Assembly (NCBI GenBank): GCA_015057635.1
Contig: SVEB01000046.1
Span: forward strand, 1-64,000
Source of the DNA: Lachnospiraceae bacterium
Lineage (GTDB): Bacteria; Bacillota; Clostridia; Lachnospirales; Lachnospiraceae
Direction: 5' to 3'
Length of the DNA stretch: 64,000 bases
Under the pieces are notes generated by a model, which saw nothing but the letters and a program-made list of their open reading frames with translations, was not told the origin of the DNA and searched no databases. The position numbers were made by a program, and so were the translations under genes. Shown piece by piece: positions 17,991 to 25,721 of the stretch; the first letter of the stretch is position 1; the number at the start of each line of letters is the position of its first letter.

Positions 17991-18117
17991 CTAATAATTT
18001 TACTCCTGCTAATAATCTTAGTTCCACTAATAGTCCTTAGTTGTGCTAATAATCTTAGTTCCACTAATAGTCCTTAGTTGTGCTAATAGTCTTAAGTCTC
18101 CTAATAGTCTTCCTTCT
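17991..18117. repeat. Minisatellite of about 18-19 bp units in a 37-bp higher-order period
   Basis: Seven consecutive units begin CTAATA(A/G)T. They alternate between CTAATAATCTTAGTTCCA and CTAATAGTCCTTAGTTGTG, giving two identical 37-bp blocks (18007-18043 and 18044-18080) and degenerate units on both sides. The array occupies the gap between the Vat-like gene and the downstream DMT transporter gene. Confidence 0.9.
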
Positions 18118-18144
18118 GTGCATTGCCGTTAATACTGTTTTCCC

Positions 18145-19014
18145 CTATGTGACGATATGGTTTTCTCGTATCTTTTGCTGCCCAGTCAATGCACCTCCGA
18201 GAATTAACACCGCTCCAACGATTTGGACTGCACTCATTCTTTCCTTTAATAAAATGGCGGAGAAAATAACAGCTGACAGCGGTTCCATGTACCCGCAAAG
18301 TGCTACTGTCTGAACAGGCAGATCCCCAATTGAGGAGAAATACAGATAGCATCCGAACCCGGTATTGATAAGTCCAAGTACCAAGATCGGAAACCATTCC
18401 TCTTTTGCCACCTCCAGATGTAAGCCCTGTTTGCATCCTACAAAAAGTGCTACGGTAAGGAATGCAAAAAATAATTGCAGCATGGAGTTTGTAAGTCCGG
18501 TAATGCTTTTTGTCTTCTTATTTGCAATCACCATAACGGCATACGTTGCAGCAGACATCACGCCGCAAAAGATACCCCATTTTATGCTCCCGCCCCAAAC
18601 TGCCGTCCCATTAATCAAAACAACACCGGCTAGCACCGTAATGAATCCTGCAGCCCCTTTCCAGGTAATCTTCTCTCGAAACAGCACGACAGACAAAAGC
18701 ATCACAAAGATTGGTCCACAATAATAAATTAGAGTTGCGATGCTGACTCCGACCTGCTGATACGCTTCATAAAGAAACATCCAGCTTGCACCCATAGCCA
18801 CTCCGGATAACAACAGGCATACTAAATCCCGCCTGTTGTCCCTAATCTTCACTTTCTGCTTTGTCAAAACAAAGATTGCAGCCAGAAAAAGACTTCCGAT
18901 CAATGTCCGAAATAACACGATTTCATAACTCGAAAGACTGATTCTTGCTGCCACAATCCCATTCATTCCAAACAGCAGCAAAGATAAAATATGCTTGATC
19001 CATGCTTTTTTCAT
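18145..19014 (-). CDS. EamA/DMT family transporter
   Basis: The 289-residue integral membrane protein has about ten transmembrane helices in two EamA repeats. The first ends in LIYYCGPIFVMLLSVVLFREK, and the second has the matching ALCGYMEPLSAVIFSAILLKE motif (P.....ll.E signature). Such drug/metabolite transporters export amino acids, nucleosides or toxic metabolites; the substrate is not predictable. The gene lies about 100 nt downstream of the AlkD-like gene and may or may not be part of that operon. Confidence 0.85.
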   Translation of the reverse strand: MKKAWIKHILSLLLFGMNGIVAARISLSSYEIVLFRTLIGSLFLAAIFVLTKQKVKIRDNRRDLVCLLLSGVAMGASWMFLYEAYQQVGVSIATLIYYCGPIFVMLLSVVLFREKITWKGAAGFITVLAGVVLINGTAVWGGSIKWGIFCGVMSAATYAVMVIANKKTKSITGLTNSMLQLFFAFLTVALFVGCKQGLHLEVAKEEWFPILVLGLINTGFGCYLYFSSIGDLPVQTVALCGYMEPLSAVIFSAILLKERMSAVQIVGAVLILGGALTGQQKIRENHIVT

Positions 19015-19118
19015 AATTTCACTTCCTTTTTTCTTTCCTATCTATTGTATGAGGATAGATTTCCGGATAGGCACCAATCATTCTTATGCTGCTTCTTATA
19101 AAACCGAAAGTCGGTAAT

Positions 19119-19784
19119 TTATTTTTCAGATCCTACATATTTCATTGCTTCCCTTTTACTTAAGCTCGCCAGACCATCTTTATATTTTTCTAAAAATGCT
19201 CTCACCCACTCTGGATCTATTCTTCCGTAATCACGCAGACTCCATCCGATTGCTTTATTAATAAAGAATTCCCTGCTCTCCAGGTTATTGCAGATAATCT
19301 GCTCAAGCAGCGCGGTGTCTGTCTCCCCCTTATATTTCAGCTGAAAATTAATAGCCGCCCGTCTAAGCCAGATAGAATCTGATGCTGACCACGTTAGCAT
19401 TTCTTCCTTCAAATCCGGATTTCTTTTTACAATGACACCTGCAATCCCATCCAGAATATCCACCGTATCCCACCATGACTTTTCCGTCAGCAATTCCCTG
19501 ATTCGGTTTAGATCCTCTTTCTTTAGCTTCTTCTGTCTTAGCAAAAGATAATCCATTCCCACGTACTGTGCTTCCCGATAGTCTTTCTTCCAGCATTCCT
19601 TTACAAATCCCCAATCGTTCTCCTCCTTTGGTGCCTGCTTTAAATATGGCTTGACTGCTGCCTTCCGTTTCGGTGTCGGAATACCCAGAAATGAAAACTG
19701 ATGCTGCATATACGCTGACATCCGTTCTGCCTGTACACAATCCTCTAATTGTTCCAGTTCCTCAAATAATGCATCATACCACAT
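19119..19784 (-). CDS. DNA alkylation repair protein (AlkD-like, HEAT-like repeats)
   Basis: The 221-residue soluble helical protein matches the AlkD family. It starts with YMQHQFSFLGIPTPKRKAAV, and the middle part holds CWKKDYREAQYVGMDYLL and SWWDTVDILDG, then SIWLRRAAINFQLKYKG near residue 140 with the W-R residues that line the DNA groove. Members are DNA glycosylases for bulky or cationic N3/N7 alkyl purines. It is 19 nt downstream of a small membrane protein gene in the TetR/RnfC-like operon; the functional link to those genes is unclear. Confidence 0.85.
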   Translation of the reverse strand: MWYDALFEELEQLEDCVQAERMSAYMQHQFSFLGIPTPKRKAAVKPYLKQAPKEENDWGFVKECWKKDYREAQYVGMDYLLLRQKKLKKEDLNRIRELLTEKSWWDTVDILDGIAGVIVKRNPDLKEEMLTWSASDSIWLRRAAINFQLKYKGETDTALLEQIICNNLESREFFINKAIGWSLRDYGRIDPEWVRAFLEKYKDGLASLSKREAMKYVGSEK

Positions 19785-19803
19785 GACATTTCCTCCAATT
19801 GTT

Positions 19804-20397
19804 TTATGCCGGATTCTTTTGAATCCGGATTTTCTTTTGGCCTCTTCTTTTCGCGAGAATCATTCCTGCCACAAGCAGGACAATCCATACTCCAATGCAG
19901 GCGAGCTTAAACCTTGTGGCTGTTCCAGCAATTTTACTCCGCACAGCACTCATATTCGGGTATTCACGTAAGATATGAAACAATGTGATGTTTTCAACAA
20001 GGTCGAATGCACCTCTTGCCACTGCTGCCCCCATACCTGCCCTTTTAATAAAAATAGATCTTCCCTTTTCGCCTGCTGCCCTTGCCATTAAGATCTGCAG
20101 CCATCCAAATGCCAGAATAAATACGGTATCCACAGCCAGATAATGATTGTAAGCCGTAAACCCTTCTTCCTCCATATTCGTAAGCACTTCTTCCACACTT
20201 TCCCGATTATATTGCTTCATGTCAAATGTGCCATATCCATTGTTGTACTCTGCAACCATCCTGCTGCTCCATGGACTGAATTCTACCAGGTAAAAGGTGA
20301 TTGCAAATGCTAGCACTGCAAAAATCCATTGGCATCTCCATTTTCCCTTTCCTCCTGTTTTTTCATTAGCTTTTCCTTCCGAATTTTCCACCTTCAT
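19804..20397 (-). CDS. Uncharacterised membrane protein
   Basis: The start chosen is the ATG at 20395-20397 (MKVENSEGKANEKT), behind GGGGGAAG; a longer in-frame extension would only overlap the Fe-S gene. The roughly 197-residue product has about four hydrophobic segments (near WIFAVLAFAITFYLVEF, VDTVFILAFGWLQILM, the AARGAFDLVENITLF region and IGVWIVLLVAGMIL) and an extracytoplasmic-looking loop between the first two. I do not recognise the family. It overlaps the preceding Fe-S protein gene by 32 nt and is followed closely by the AlkD-like gene, so co-expression is likely. Confidence 0.7.
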   Translation of the reverse strand: MKVENSEGKANEKTGGKGKWRCQWIFAVLAFAITFYLVEFSPWSSRMVAEYNNGYGTFDMKQYNRESVEEVLTNMEEEGFTAYNHYLAVDTVFILAFGWLQILMARAAGEKGRSIFIKRAGMGAAVARGAFDLVENITLFHILREYPNMSAVRSKIAGTATRFKLACIGVWIVLLVAGMILAKRRGQKKIRIQKNPA

Positions 20398-21649
20398 TGT
20401 TACTTCCCCCTTCCCCAACAATCTTCTCCACATTCTTGGATGCATGACAGTAAAAGGTGCAGCTACCGCAATGCATGCAAAGCTCCGGATGAAACTTAGA
20501 AACATCCGCATTCCTATCATCCTGTCTTGCTAAAACAATATTCTTTACGGAGATTCCCATCGGGCATTTTCTTGCACATGCCCCACACTTTTTGCATAGA
20601 TTCTGATCGGATATGCCCGTCTCTCCTCCAATTGCAGCAAATCCAATGGTATCGCAAAATGTTTCCTCTTCTGATACCTTATGTGCAGCAAGCACACCAT
20701 GCCCTGCATAATAGGTTCCGTATCCAGGGTAAACAGCTTTTAATAACGGAATGATCCTCTCCTCTGGCATTACATAAGCGACTTTCGCCTCCCCTGTCAT
20801 TAAGTTTGCAAGTGTGACATAATGTCCCTTCGTATCCAGACCATTTACCATCCGGCCAATCTGAAATACCGTCTGCACATTCATCACTAAGATTCCTCGC
20901 CTGGCTGGGATGTCATCCGGATTCATCGAAACTCCCAACAGCTCCTTTATAAGAAAATGCTCCTCTCCCATCGGATATCTTCCTTGGACTTCATGCTTTA
21001 AGGCCGCAAGCATATCACGCCTCGTTTTCTCTGCTGCATATGGCATTTCATTTTTAAATGCATTACATACTGTGCTTTCTGATACGCTTTCCGATCCTTC
21101 TATCTTTTCTCCTTTTGCTCTCACTCTTCTTTTTCTTCGTCTGAATGTATCGTTTTCTTTCGATTTCCGTGCACTTCTGCTTTTCATCTTTACTGCTATG
21201 ATAATGCGCTCAAATCCGAATGCCTGCTTCAGATAGTCGATTCCCATCCAGACTTCTGCTTCCTTGTTTTTCAAAATCCATTCATCATGCAGAAGTCCCG
21301 GATCACATTCCATTGCATTGACGATTAGAATTCCTTTTCCTTTTCTCGCTTTTAAAAATGTTTGCAGCTTTTTTGCCACAGGGAATCCATTTCCGCTCAT
21401 CCCCTTAAGCCCCTGCTGTTCTGTCATCGCTATCATTTCCATCGCATCCGGTCCTTTTGTACAATAGGTCACCGACTCCTTATTATCTTTTACCGGCTCT
21501 TCACGATAAAGCCTCACCAGCTTTCCTGTTACATTGCCTGGCATTCTTCTGGAACCTGTATCATAGTTTCTTTTGTATTCTTTTTGATTTGTCTTTAGAC
21601 TGCGGTTTAACCTGACCATTTTCTTATTTATGATAGGATACTCCTGCAT
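20366..21649 (-). CDS. RnfC/NuoF-like 4Fe-4S protein
   Basis: The 427-residue cytoplasmic protein resembles RnfC. It has a Gly-rich GLKGMSGNGFPVAKKL flavin/NADH-site segment near residue 80, NAMECDPGLLHDEWIL near residue 112 (the conserved E-CDP motif), an SLBB-like region, and two [4Fe-4S] motifs at the C-terminal end (CKKCGACARKCP near 350 and CMHCGSCTFYC near 395). An Arg/Lys/Ser-rich insertion (about residues 155-195) interrupts the N-terminal domain. No other rnf genes are present, so it is probably a stand-alone electron-transfer protein. It lies 8 nt behind the TetR gene, whose operator controls the operon. Confidence 0.75.
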   Translation of the reverse strand: MQEYPIINKKMVRLNRSLKTNQKEYKRNYDTGSRRMPGNVTGKLVRLYREEPVKDNKESVTYCTKGPDAMEMIAMTEQQGLKGMSGNGFPVAKKLQTFLKARKGKGILIVNAMECDPGLLHDEWILKNKEAEVWMGIDYLKQAFGFERIIIAVKMKSRSARKSKENDTFRRRKRRVRAKGEKIEGSESVSESTVCNAFKNEMPYAAEKTRRDMLAALKHEVQGRYPMGEEHFLIKELLGVSMNPDDIPARRGILVMNVQTVFQIGRMVNGLDTKGHYVTLANLMTGEAKVAYVMPEERIIPLLKAVYPGYGTYYAGHGVLAAHKVSEEETFCDTIGFAAIGGETGISDQNLCKKCGACARKCPMGISVKNIVLARQDDRNADVSKFHPELCMHCGSCTFYCHASKNVEKIVGEGGSNNEGGKFGRKS

Positions 21650-21657
21650 ATCTGTAA

Positions 21658-22227
21658 TCAGCCTTCTTTCTTGATAAAATACATCTCCATAAAATTCTCC
21701 ACATGCTTTTCTAACAACATCGCTATATTATCTTTCGTCGCCATATGATACAGAAAGAAAGGGGCATACAGTTCCATTGCCATCACTTCCGGATTCCGAT
21801 CTACCATCATGTTCTCTTCAATCAGCTTTGAAAATAGAGCCGCCTGCGACTGAACCGGCAGTTCAATGAAAAATTGCTGATACAGCTTTGCCATCTGTGG
21901 ATTCTTAAACTGCTCAATCACAAGAAGTCTGCGAAACATTACCATCCACTCATCCTTCGTCTGAAACTCATACATTTCAAGGCACATCTCTTTAAGCTTC
22001 TTAAGTCCTTGTATCTGCTGCACTTCATTCTCGTACTGCATACAGAATCGTTGCTTTGATTTCTCCACAATGGCATCTAAAATTGCCTGCTTGCTTTTAT
22101 AATGCTTATATAAAGCACTGTTCCCGACTCCGACTGCATCCGCTATCATTCGTACCGAAACCGAATCAAATCCATTTACCGAAAAAAGCTTCATGGATTC
22201 TACTAAAATTCGTTCCTTTGTATCCAT
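21658..22227 (-). CDS. TetR/AcrR family transcriptional regulator
   Basis: The ATG at 22225-22227 (MDTKERILVESMKLFSVNGF) is preferred over a GTG four codons upstream, because GGAGC lies too close to the latter. The 189-residue protein has the usual HTH (VRMIADAVGVGNSALYKHYK) and a helical ligand domain rich in Met. It is the first gene of the operon with the Fe-S protein, a membrane protein and AlkD-like protein. An 18-bp dyad fills its promoter spacer and a second dyad lies just downstream, so strong autorepression is predicted. Confidence 0.87.
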   Translation of the reverse strand: MDTKERILVESMKLFSVNGFDSVSVRMIADAVGVGNSALYKHYKSKQAILDAIVEKSKQRFCMQYENEVQQIQGLKKLKEMCLEMYEFQTKDEWMVMFRRLLVIEQFKNPQMAKLYQQFFIELPVQSQAALFSKLIEENMMVDRNPEVMAMELYAPFFLYHMATKDNIAMLLEKHVENFMEMYFIKKEG

Positions 22228-22313
22228 TTTCAATATCACGCTCCATTTCTAATCTGTACAGCTGATTTTTCCTTGTTTTCTTCCTGCCGTTTATTTTTAT
22301 TTACTCTTCTCGA

Positions 22314-22331
22314 GGTGAGCAACTGTTCACC
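22314..22331. promoter_or_regulatory. Second TetR-type operator downstream of the start site
   Basis: GGTGAGCAACTGTTCACC is a near-palindrome with the same half-sites (GTGAGCA/TGTTCAC) as the dyad in the promoter, 34 bp away centre to centre. It lies just downstream of the expected transcription start. Confidence 0.7.
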
Positions 22332-22342
22332 TTATGTACAAT

Positions 22343-22371
22343 AGTATAGTGAGCAGTTGCTCACTTGTCAA
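22343..22371 (-). promoter_or_regulatory. Promoter of the TetR/Fe-S operon
   Basis: TTGACA (complement of 22366-22371), 17-bp spacer, TATACT (complement of 22343-22348). This gives a leader of about 110 nt. Confidence 0.85.
22348..22365. promoter_or_regulatory. TetR operator filling the promoter spacer
   Basis: AGTGAGCAGTTGCTCACT is an 18-bp dyad, symmetric apart from the central two bases. It occupies exactly the spacer between the -35 and -10, so binding would exclude RNA polymerase. Confidence 0.8.
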
Positions 22372-22578
22372 CATTTTACTATCGTCTTTATTCTACAAAA
22401 ACATCCATAGTTGCCCCTGCCTCTCTTTCTCAAAGACAAAATTACCGGAGGAGTCCACTGCTATCCTTTATTTTATAACAAAAAAAGATGCTCCCGGATT
22501 GTTGCATGCTAAACCTGTCATCGTAACTAAGCTTAACACGCCGTTCTCCAAAAACATCTTCTATCTATACTCGCTCTT
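22372..22578. other. Intergenic stretch, possible decayed coding sequence
   Basis: No complete gene is supported. On the minus strand a short frame from an ATG at 22557 encodes about 29 residues (MFLENGVLSLVTMTGLACNN...) and stops, with further open sequence in the same frame downstream. It could be a relic or chance. Confidence 0.3.
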
Positions 22579-22848
22579 TTATGCTCGTTCCTGTATCGTA
22601 ACCTTTACGTTATCTCCCGGCTGTTTTCCGATCTGTGCACGAATATCCTTTCGCAGGCCGATAATATGATTCACTGTCTTCATGCGAACCAGACTGCCAT
22701 CATATTCTGCTCCATCAAATGTAGCATGGACCTTTACCCTTCCCTTGCCAAATTCCTCGCGTACATCATATGGAAATTCAATAAATGCACCGTCTAAATC
22801 CGGCACCTTCTGAATTACTGCTTCAAACTCATAAATCTTTGTATTCAC
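22579..22848 (-). CDS. DUF1905 family protein
   Basis: The 89-residue beta-barrel-like protein MNTKIYEFEAVIQKVPDLDGAFIEFP... matches the DUF1905 domain: FIEFPYDVREEFGKGRVKVHATFDGAEYDGSLV, then GLRKDIRAQIGKQPGDNVKVTI. Function is unknown. In many bacteria the domain is fused or next to a YdeI/OmdA-like DUF1801-type domain; here it is free-standing and appears monocistronic. Fold assignment is good, role open. Confidence 0.8.
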   Translation of the reverse strand: MNTKIYEFEAVIQKVPDLDGAFIEFPYDVREEFGKGRVKVHATFDGAEYDGSLVRMKTVNHIIGLRKDIRAQIGKQPGDNVKVTIQERA

Positions 22849-23008
22849 TGATTCATTCTCCTATTTATCTTTAAAATCTGCTTTATTATAAACAACTTTC
22901 TATAAAGCTGCAATAACTGTCATCATCATTTCTTTTTTAAACCCTCCATTAAAACACCAGACTTTTTCATCCGATTATACTATAATAAAAAGAACAGGAG
23001 GAATATAT

Positions 23009-23794
23009 ATGAATCATACTGATACTATAAATCGTACTTTTAGCACTTCCGATATCGCCAATATCATCGGAATCCATCCAAATACCGTGCGCCTTTATGA
23101 GGATCTGTACCTGATTACCAAACCGAAACGCCGGGAAAATGGCTACCGTGTCTTTACGATGCTTCATATCATACAGTTTAAGATCGCCCGCCTTGCCTTT
23201 GAAGTAGAAGTGCTCCAGAATGGCCTGCGAAAGCAGGCGGTTGACATTGTTAAAGCTTGTGCCGCCTGCAACTTTGATAAAGCTCTTACCCTGTCTTCCC
23301 TTTATCTGAATCAGATAAAAGAAGAAAAGGAAAATGCAGAAGAAGCCATACGAATTGCGGATCGTATCTGTGCCAAAAAACAAGTTTCTTCTCCCAATAA
23401 CGGATTATGCCTGACCCGAAAACAAACCGCGGATTATCTGCATATCACAATCGATACGCTGCGCAACTGGGAACTAAACGGCCTTTTCACAATAAAGCGA
23501 AAAAAGAACGGCTATCGCGTCTACACTGAAGACGATATCCGGCAGTTAATTATGATCAAATCCCTGCGATGTGCTAATTACTCTCTGTCTGCCATCCTTC
23601 GCATGCTGCATCAGCTTTCCCTTAATCCGGATATCAGCATACGGGATGCCATCGAAACTCCCCCGGATGATGATATTGTAACCGCCTGCGATCATCTTAT
23701 TACATCATTAAACCATGCCGAAGAAAATATGGAACAGATCAGACACCATATTCATTCCTTGAAAAAATTACCGATAACCAACACTCCACTTTAA
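23009..23794 (+). CDS. MerR-type regulator with two MerR DNA-binding domains
   Basis: The 261-residue protein contains two winged-HTH domains of MerR type. One is at the N-terminus (TFSTSDIANIIGIHPNTVRL, then RENGYRVF); the second is at about residues 133-205 (LTRKQTADYLHITIDTLRNW, then KKNGYRVYTEDDIRQL). Coiled, Glu/Lys-rich helices link them. Conventional MerR proteins have one HTH and dimerise. Its ATG follows AGGAGG (22997-23002). It is directly upstream of an ABC exporter (with an intervening terminator hairpin) and is its probable regulator. Confidence 0.85.
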   Translation: MNHTDTINRTFSTSDIANIIGIHPNTVRLYEDLYLITKPKRRENGYRVFTMLHIIQFKIARLAFEVEVLQNGLRKQAVDIVKACAACNFDKALTLSSLYLNQIKEEKENAEEAIRIADRICAKKQVSSPNNGLCLTRKQTADYLHITIDTLRNWELNGLFTIKRKKNGYRVYTEDDIRQLIMIKSLRCANYSLSAILRMLHQLSLNPDISIRDAIETPPDDDIVTACDHLITSLNHAEENMEQIRHHIHSLKKLPITNTPL

Positions 23795-23828
23795 CACCAG
23801 ACTTTGCTCTGGTGTTATTCTTTTTTTA
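23793..23828 (+). terminator. Hairpin terminator between merR-like gene and ABC exporter
   Basis: AACACCAGA (23793-23801) pairs with TCTGGTGTT (23808-23816), followed by ATTCTTTTTTT. It overlaps the regulator's stop codon. The left arm plus following bases (AACACCAGACTTT) recur in the regulator's own upstream region at about 22953-22965. Confidence 0.8.
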
Positions 23829-23850
23829 GAATCAAAAAGGAGGCAACAAT

Positions 23851-24576
23851 ATGAAAATAAAAGTAGAAAATCTGACAAAAACCTATGCCAACATTCCCGC
23901 AGTCTCTGGTCTTTCTTTCACGGTATCAAAAGGTGAGATCTACGGTCTTCTCGGCCCAAACGGTGCAGGTAAGACAACATCCATCGAGTGTATCTTAGGA
24001 ACCAAAAAACCCGATTCCGGCACAGTCCGTATTCTGGACATGGATCCTTTTAAAAACCGAAGACAGCTCTTTGAGCATGTGGGGGTGCAGTTCTAGGAAA
24101 ACTGCTTTCAGGATAAAATCACCGTCTCTGAATTATGTGAAGAAACCGAATGCCTTTACTCTGCCCCTGCTAACTACCATCATCTTCTGCATCAGTTCGG
24201 TCTTTCAGAAAAAGAAAAAAGCCCGGTATCCGAACTTTCCGGCGGCCAGAGACAGCGTCTGTTTATCGTTCTTGCCCTAATCCCGAAGCCGGAAGTCGTT
24301 TTCTTAGATGAGCTGACAACCGGCCTAGACACTAAAGCGAGACGCGATATCTGGAAGCACCTGAGCAAACTAAAATCAGATGGCCTTTCCATCCTTCTGA
24401 CCTCACATTTTATGGACGAGGTCGAAGCACTCTGCGATCACATCACCATCTTAAAGCAGGGAAAGTCTGTCTTTAGCGGAACTGTCAGCGAAGCCATTGA
24501 GGCAAGCCCTTATAACAACTTAGAGGATGCCTATCTATGGTATACAGGAGAGGAGGAATCATATGAAGCCATCTAA
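23851..24576 (+). pseudogene. ABC exporter ATP-binding protein interrupted by a single in-frame TAG
   Basis: The frame opens at 23851 behind AAGGAGG and runs 241 codons to a TAA at 24574-24576, broken only by TAG at 24094-24096. Before it are Walker A GPNGAGKTT and the end of the Q-loop region (HVGVQF); after it come ENCFQDKITVSELCEE, signature ELSGGQRQRL, VVFLDE, DELTTGLD and the TSH switch His. The position following VQF is usually Gln in such proteins, so CAG to TAG is the likely change. The downstream half is otherwise intact. Outcomes include a recent null allele, sequencing error or suppression. The permease start overlaps its end by 14 nt. Confidence 0.85.
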
Positions 24577-25342
24577 TACAACTCGAACTCATCACAAAAG
24601 TAAAGCATTTCAAACCATGCTAAAAACCGAGTGCAAACTATCTATCCGTGGAATGGATATGGTCATCTTCGCGCTCTGCCTTCCTGCACTGATCCTTGTG
24701 CTGCTCGGCATTATCTACGGAAACAAACCTGCCTACGACGGCTCCTCCTACACCTTCCTTGAGCAGTCCTTCGGCGCCCTCTGCACCATATCCATCTGTG
24801 CCGGCGGGGTCATGGGCCTCCCCCTTCTTGTTTCCGACTACCGACATAAAAAAATACTAAAGCGCTTTCAGGTCACTCCGGCAAGCCCTCTCCTCATCCT
24901 TGCCGTACATGTCGCCATCTACGCCCTTTACGCCATTCTTTCTCTTATATCCCTCACCCTGATTGGCGTCCTGTTCTTTGGCTGTCGTTTTCCTGGTTCC
25001 CTTCCCGGATTTCTTGTAAGCTACCTGCTTGTCATGCTCTCCATGTTCAGTATCGGGATCATGGTGGGGGGCCTTGCCCCGGACCTAAAAACAGCCAGTA
25101 TTCTGGCAAGCGTTCTCTACTTCCCGATGCTCATCTTCTCCGGTGCCACACTGCCCTACGAAGTCATGCCGCAACCACTTCAAAAAGCCGTAAGTCTCCT
25201 GCCGCTCACCCAGGGCATCAAACTGCTAAAAGCCACCTCACTTGGCCTCCCCATGACCAACATCCTGCCTCCGGTCCTTATTATGCTTCTCCTCACCGCA
25301 GTCTGCATCACCCTCTCCCTCAAGTTCTTCCGCTGGGAGTAA
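24563..25342 (+). CDS. ABC-2 type exporter permease
   Basis: The start is the ATG at 24563, preceded by AGGAGG (24551-24556) inside the end of the ATPase gene. The 259-residue protein has about six transmembrane helices with the ABC-2 order: a first helix near FALCLPALILVLLGIIYG, a large loop, then helices ending with a conserved YFPMLIFSGATLPYEVMPQ segment before the last helix. It is typical of drug or lantibiotic exporters. The gene is intact although its partner ATPase carries a nonsense codon. No second permease gene follows, so a homodimer is expected. Confidence 0.85.
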   Translation: MKPSNTTRTHHKSKAFQTMLKTECKLSIRGMDMVIFALCLPALILVLLGIIYGNKPAYDGSSYTFLEQSFGALCTISICAGGVMGLPLLVSDYRHKKILKRFQVTPASPLLILAVHVAIYALYAILSLISLTLIGVLFFGCRFPGSLPGFLVSYLLVMLSMFSIGIMVGGLAPDLKTASILASVLYFPMLIFSGATLPYEVMPQPLQKAVSLLPLTQGIKLLKATSLGLPMTNILPPVLIMLLLTAVCITLSLKFFRWE

Positions 25343-25445
25343 GCCTTCTCTTCTCATTTCATCCCGCCCTCCCTTAGTTGCTTTCTTACTTTCAGCTTTT
25401 ATTGCCTTTTCTCTGCCGCCTTATGAACTTCATATCCTTGTGACA

Positions 25446-25711
25446 AGAGGTTACAGAAGCAAGAAAGGGGATAGCCTGGCGCGCAAAGCGCCGGCTGACG
25501 CTGTGGCACTGTGTGTTTCGGAATGTCCGGCTCATGACGAACAAAAGCCGTCCCGGTCTTTGAATAGCAGACAGTGCTTTCCTGTCTGATAGTCAAAAAC
25601 CGGGACGGCTTTTGTCCGCTCATGCGTCCGAACATTCGAAACACACAGTGCCACAGCGTCAGCCGGCGCTTTACGCGCCAGGCTATCCCCTCTCTAGCTT
25701 CTGTAACCTCT
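25446..25711 (-). repeat. Giant palindromic element A (3'-UTR hairpin family)
   Basis: Arms 25446-25520 and about 25639-25711 are complementary over about 75 bp with only three visible mismatches. Inside follow the conserved internal loop (GGCTCATGACGAACA / TGTCCGCTCATGCGTCC), an 18-bp inner stem and the cap GAATAGCAGACAG (25562-25574), loop TGCTTTC, CTGTCTGATAGTC (25582-25594). It ends 10 nt from the stop of the TPR gene and lies 100 nt beyond the converging ABC permease gene. No terminal inverted repeats with target duplications, and no transposase, are seen. Strand is given as that of the flanking TPR gene. Confidence 0.9.
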
Positions 25712-25721
25712 CGTCCAATCC

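Noticed and set aside
22468-22557. 29-codon minus-strand ORF after the DUF1905 gene
   Set aside because: No ribosome binding site and no recognisable family; kept only as a remark on the intergenic region.
25399-25644. ORF of 81 codons on the minus strand across element A, and similar ones across B, C and D sharing a TIRQ-x-TVCYS peptide
   Set aside because: The shared peptide is only the translation of the conserved cap; the rest follows the palindrome arms, there is no ribosome binding site, and the same frame in other copies ends at random.
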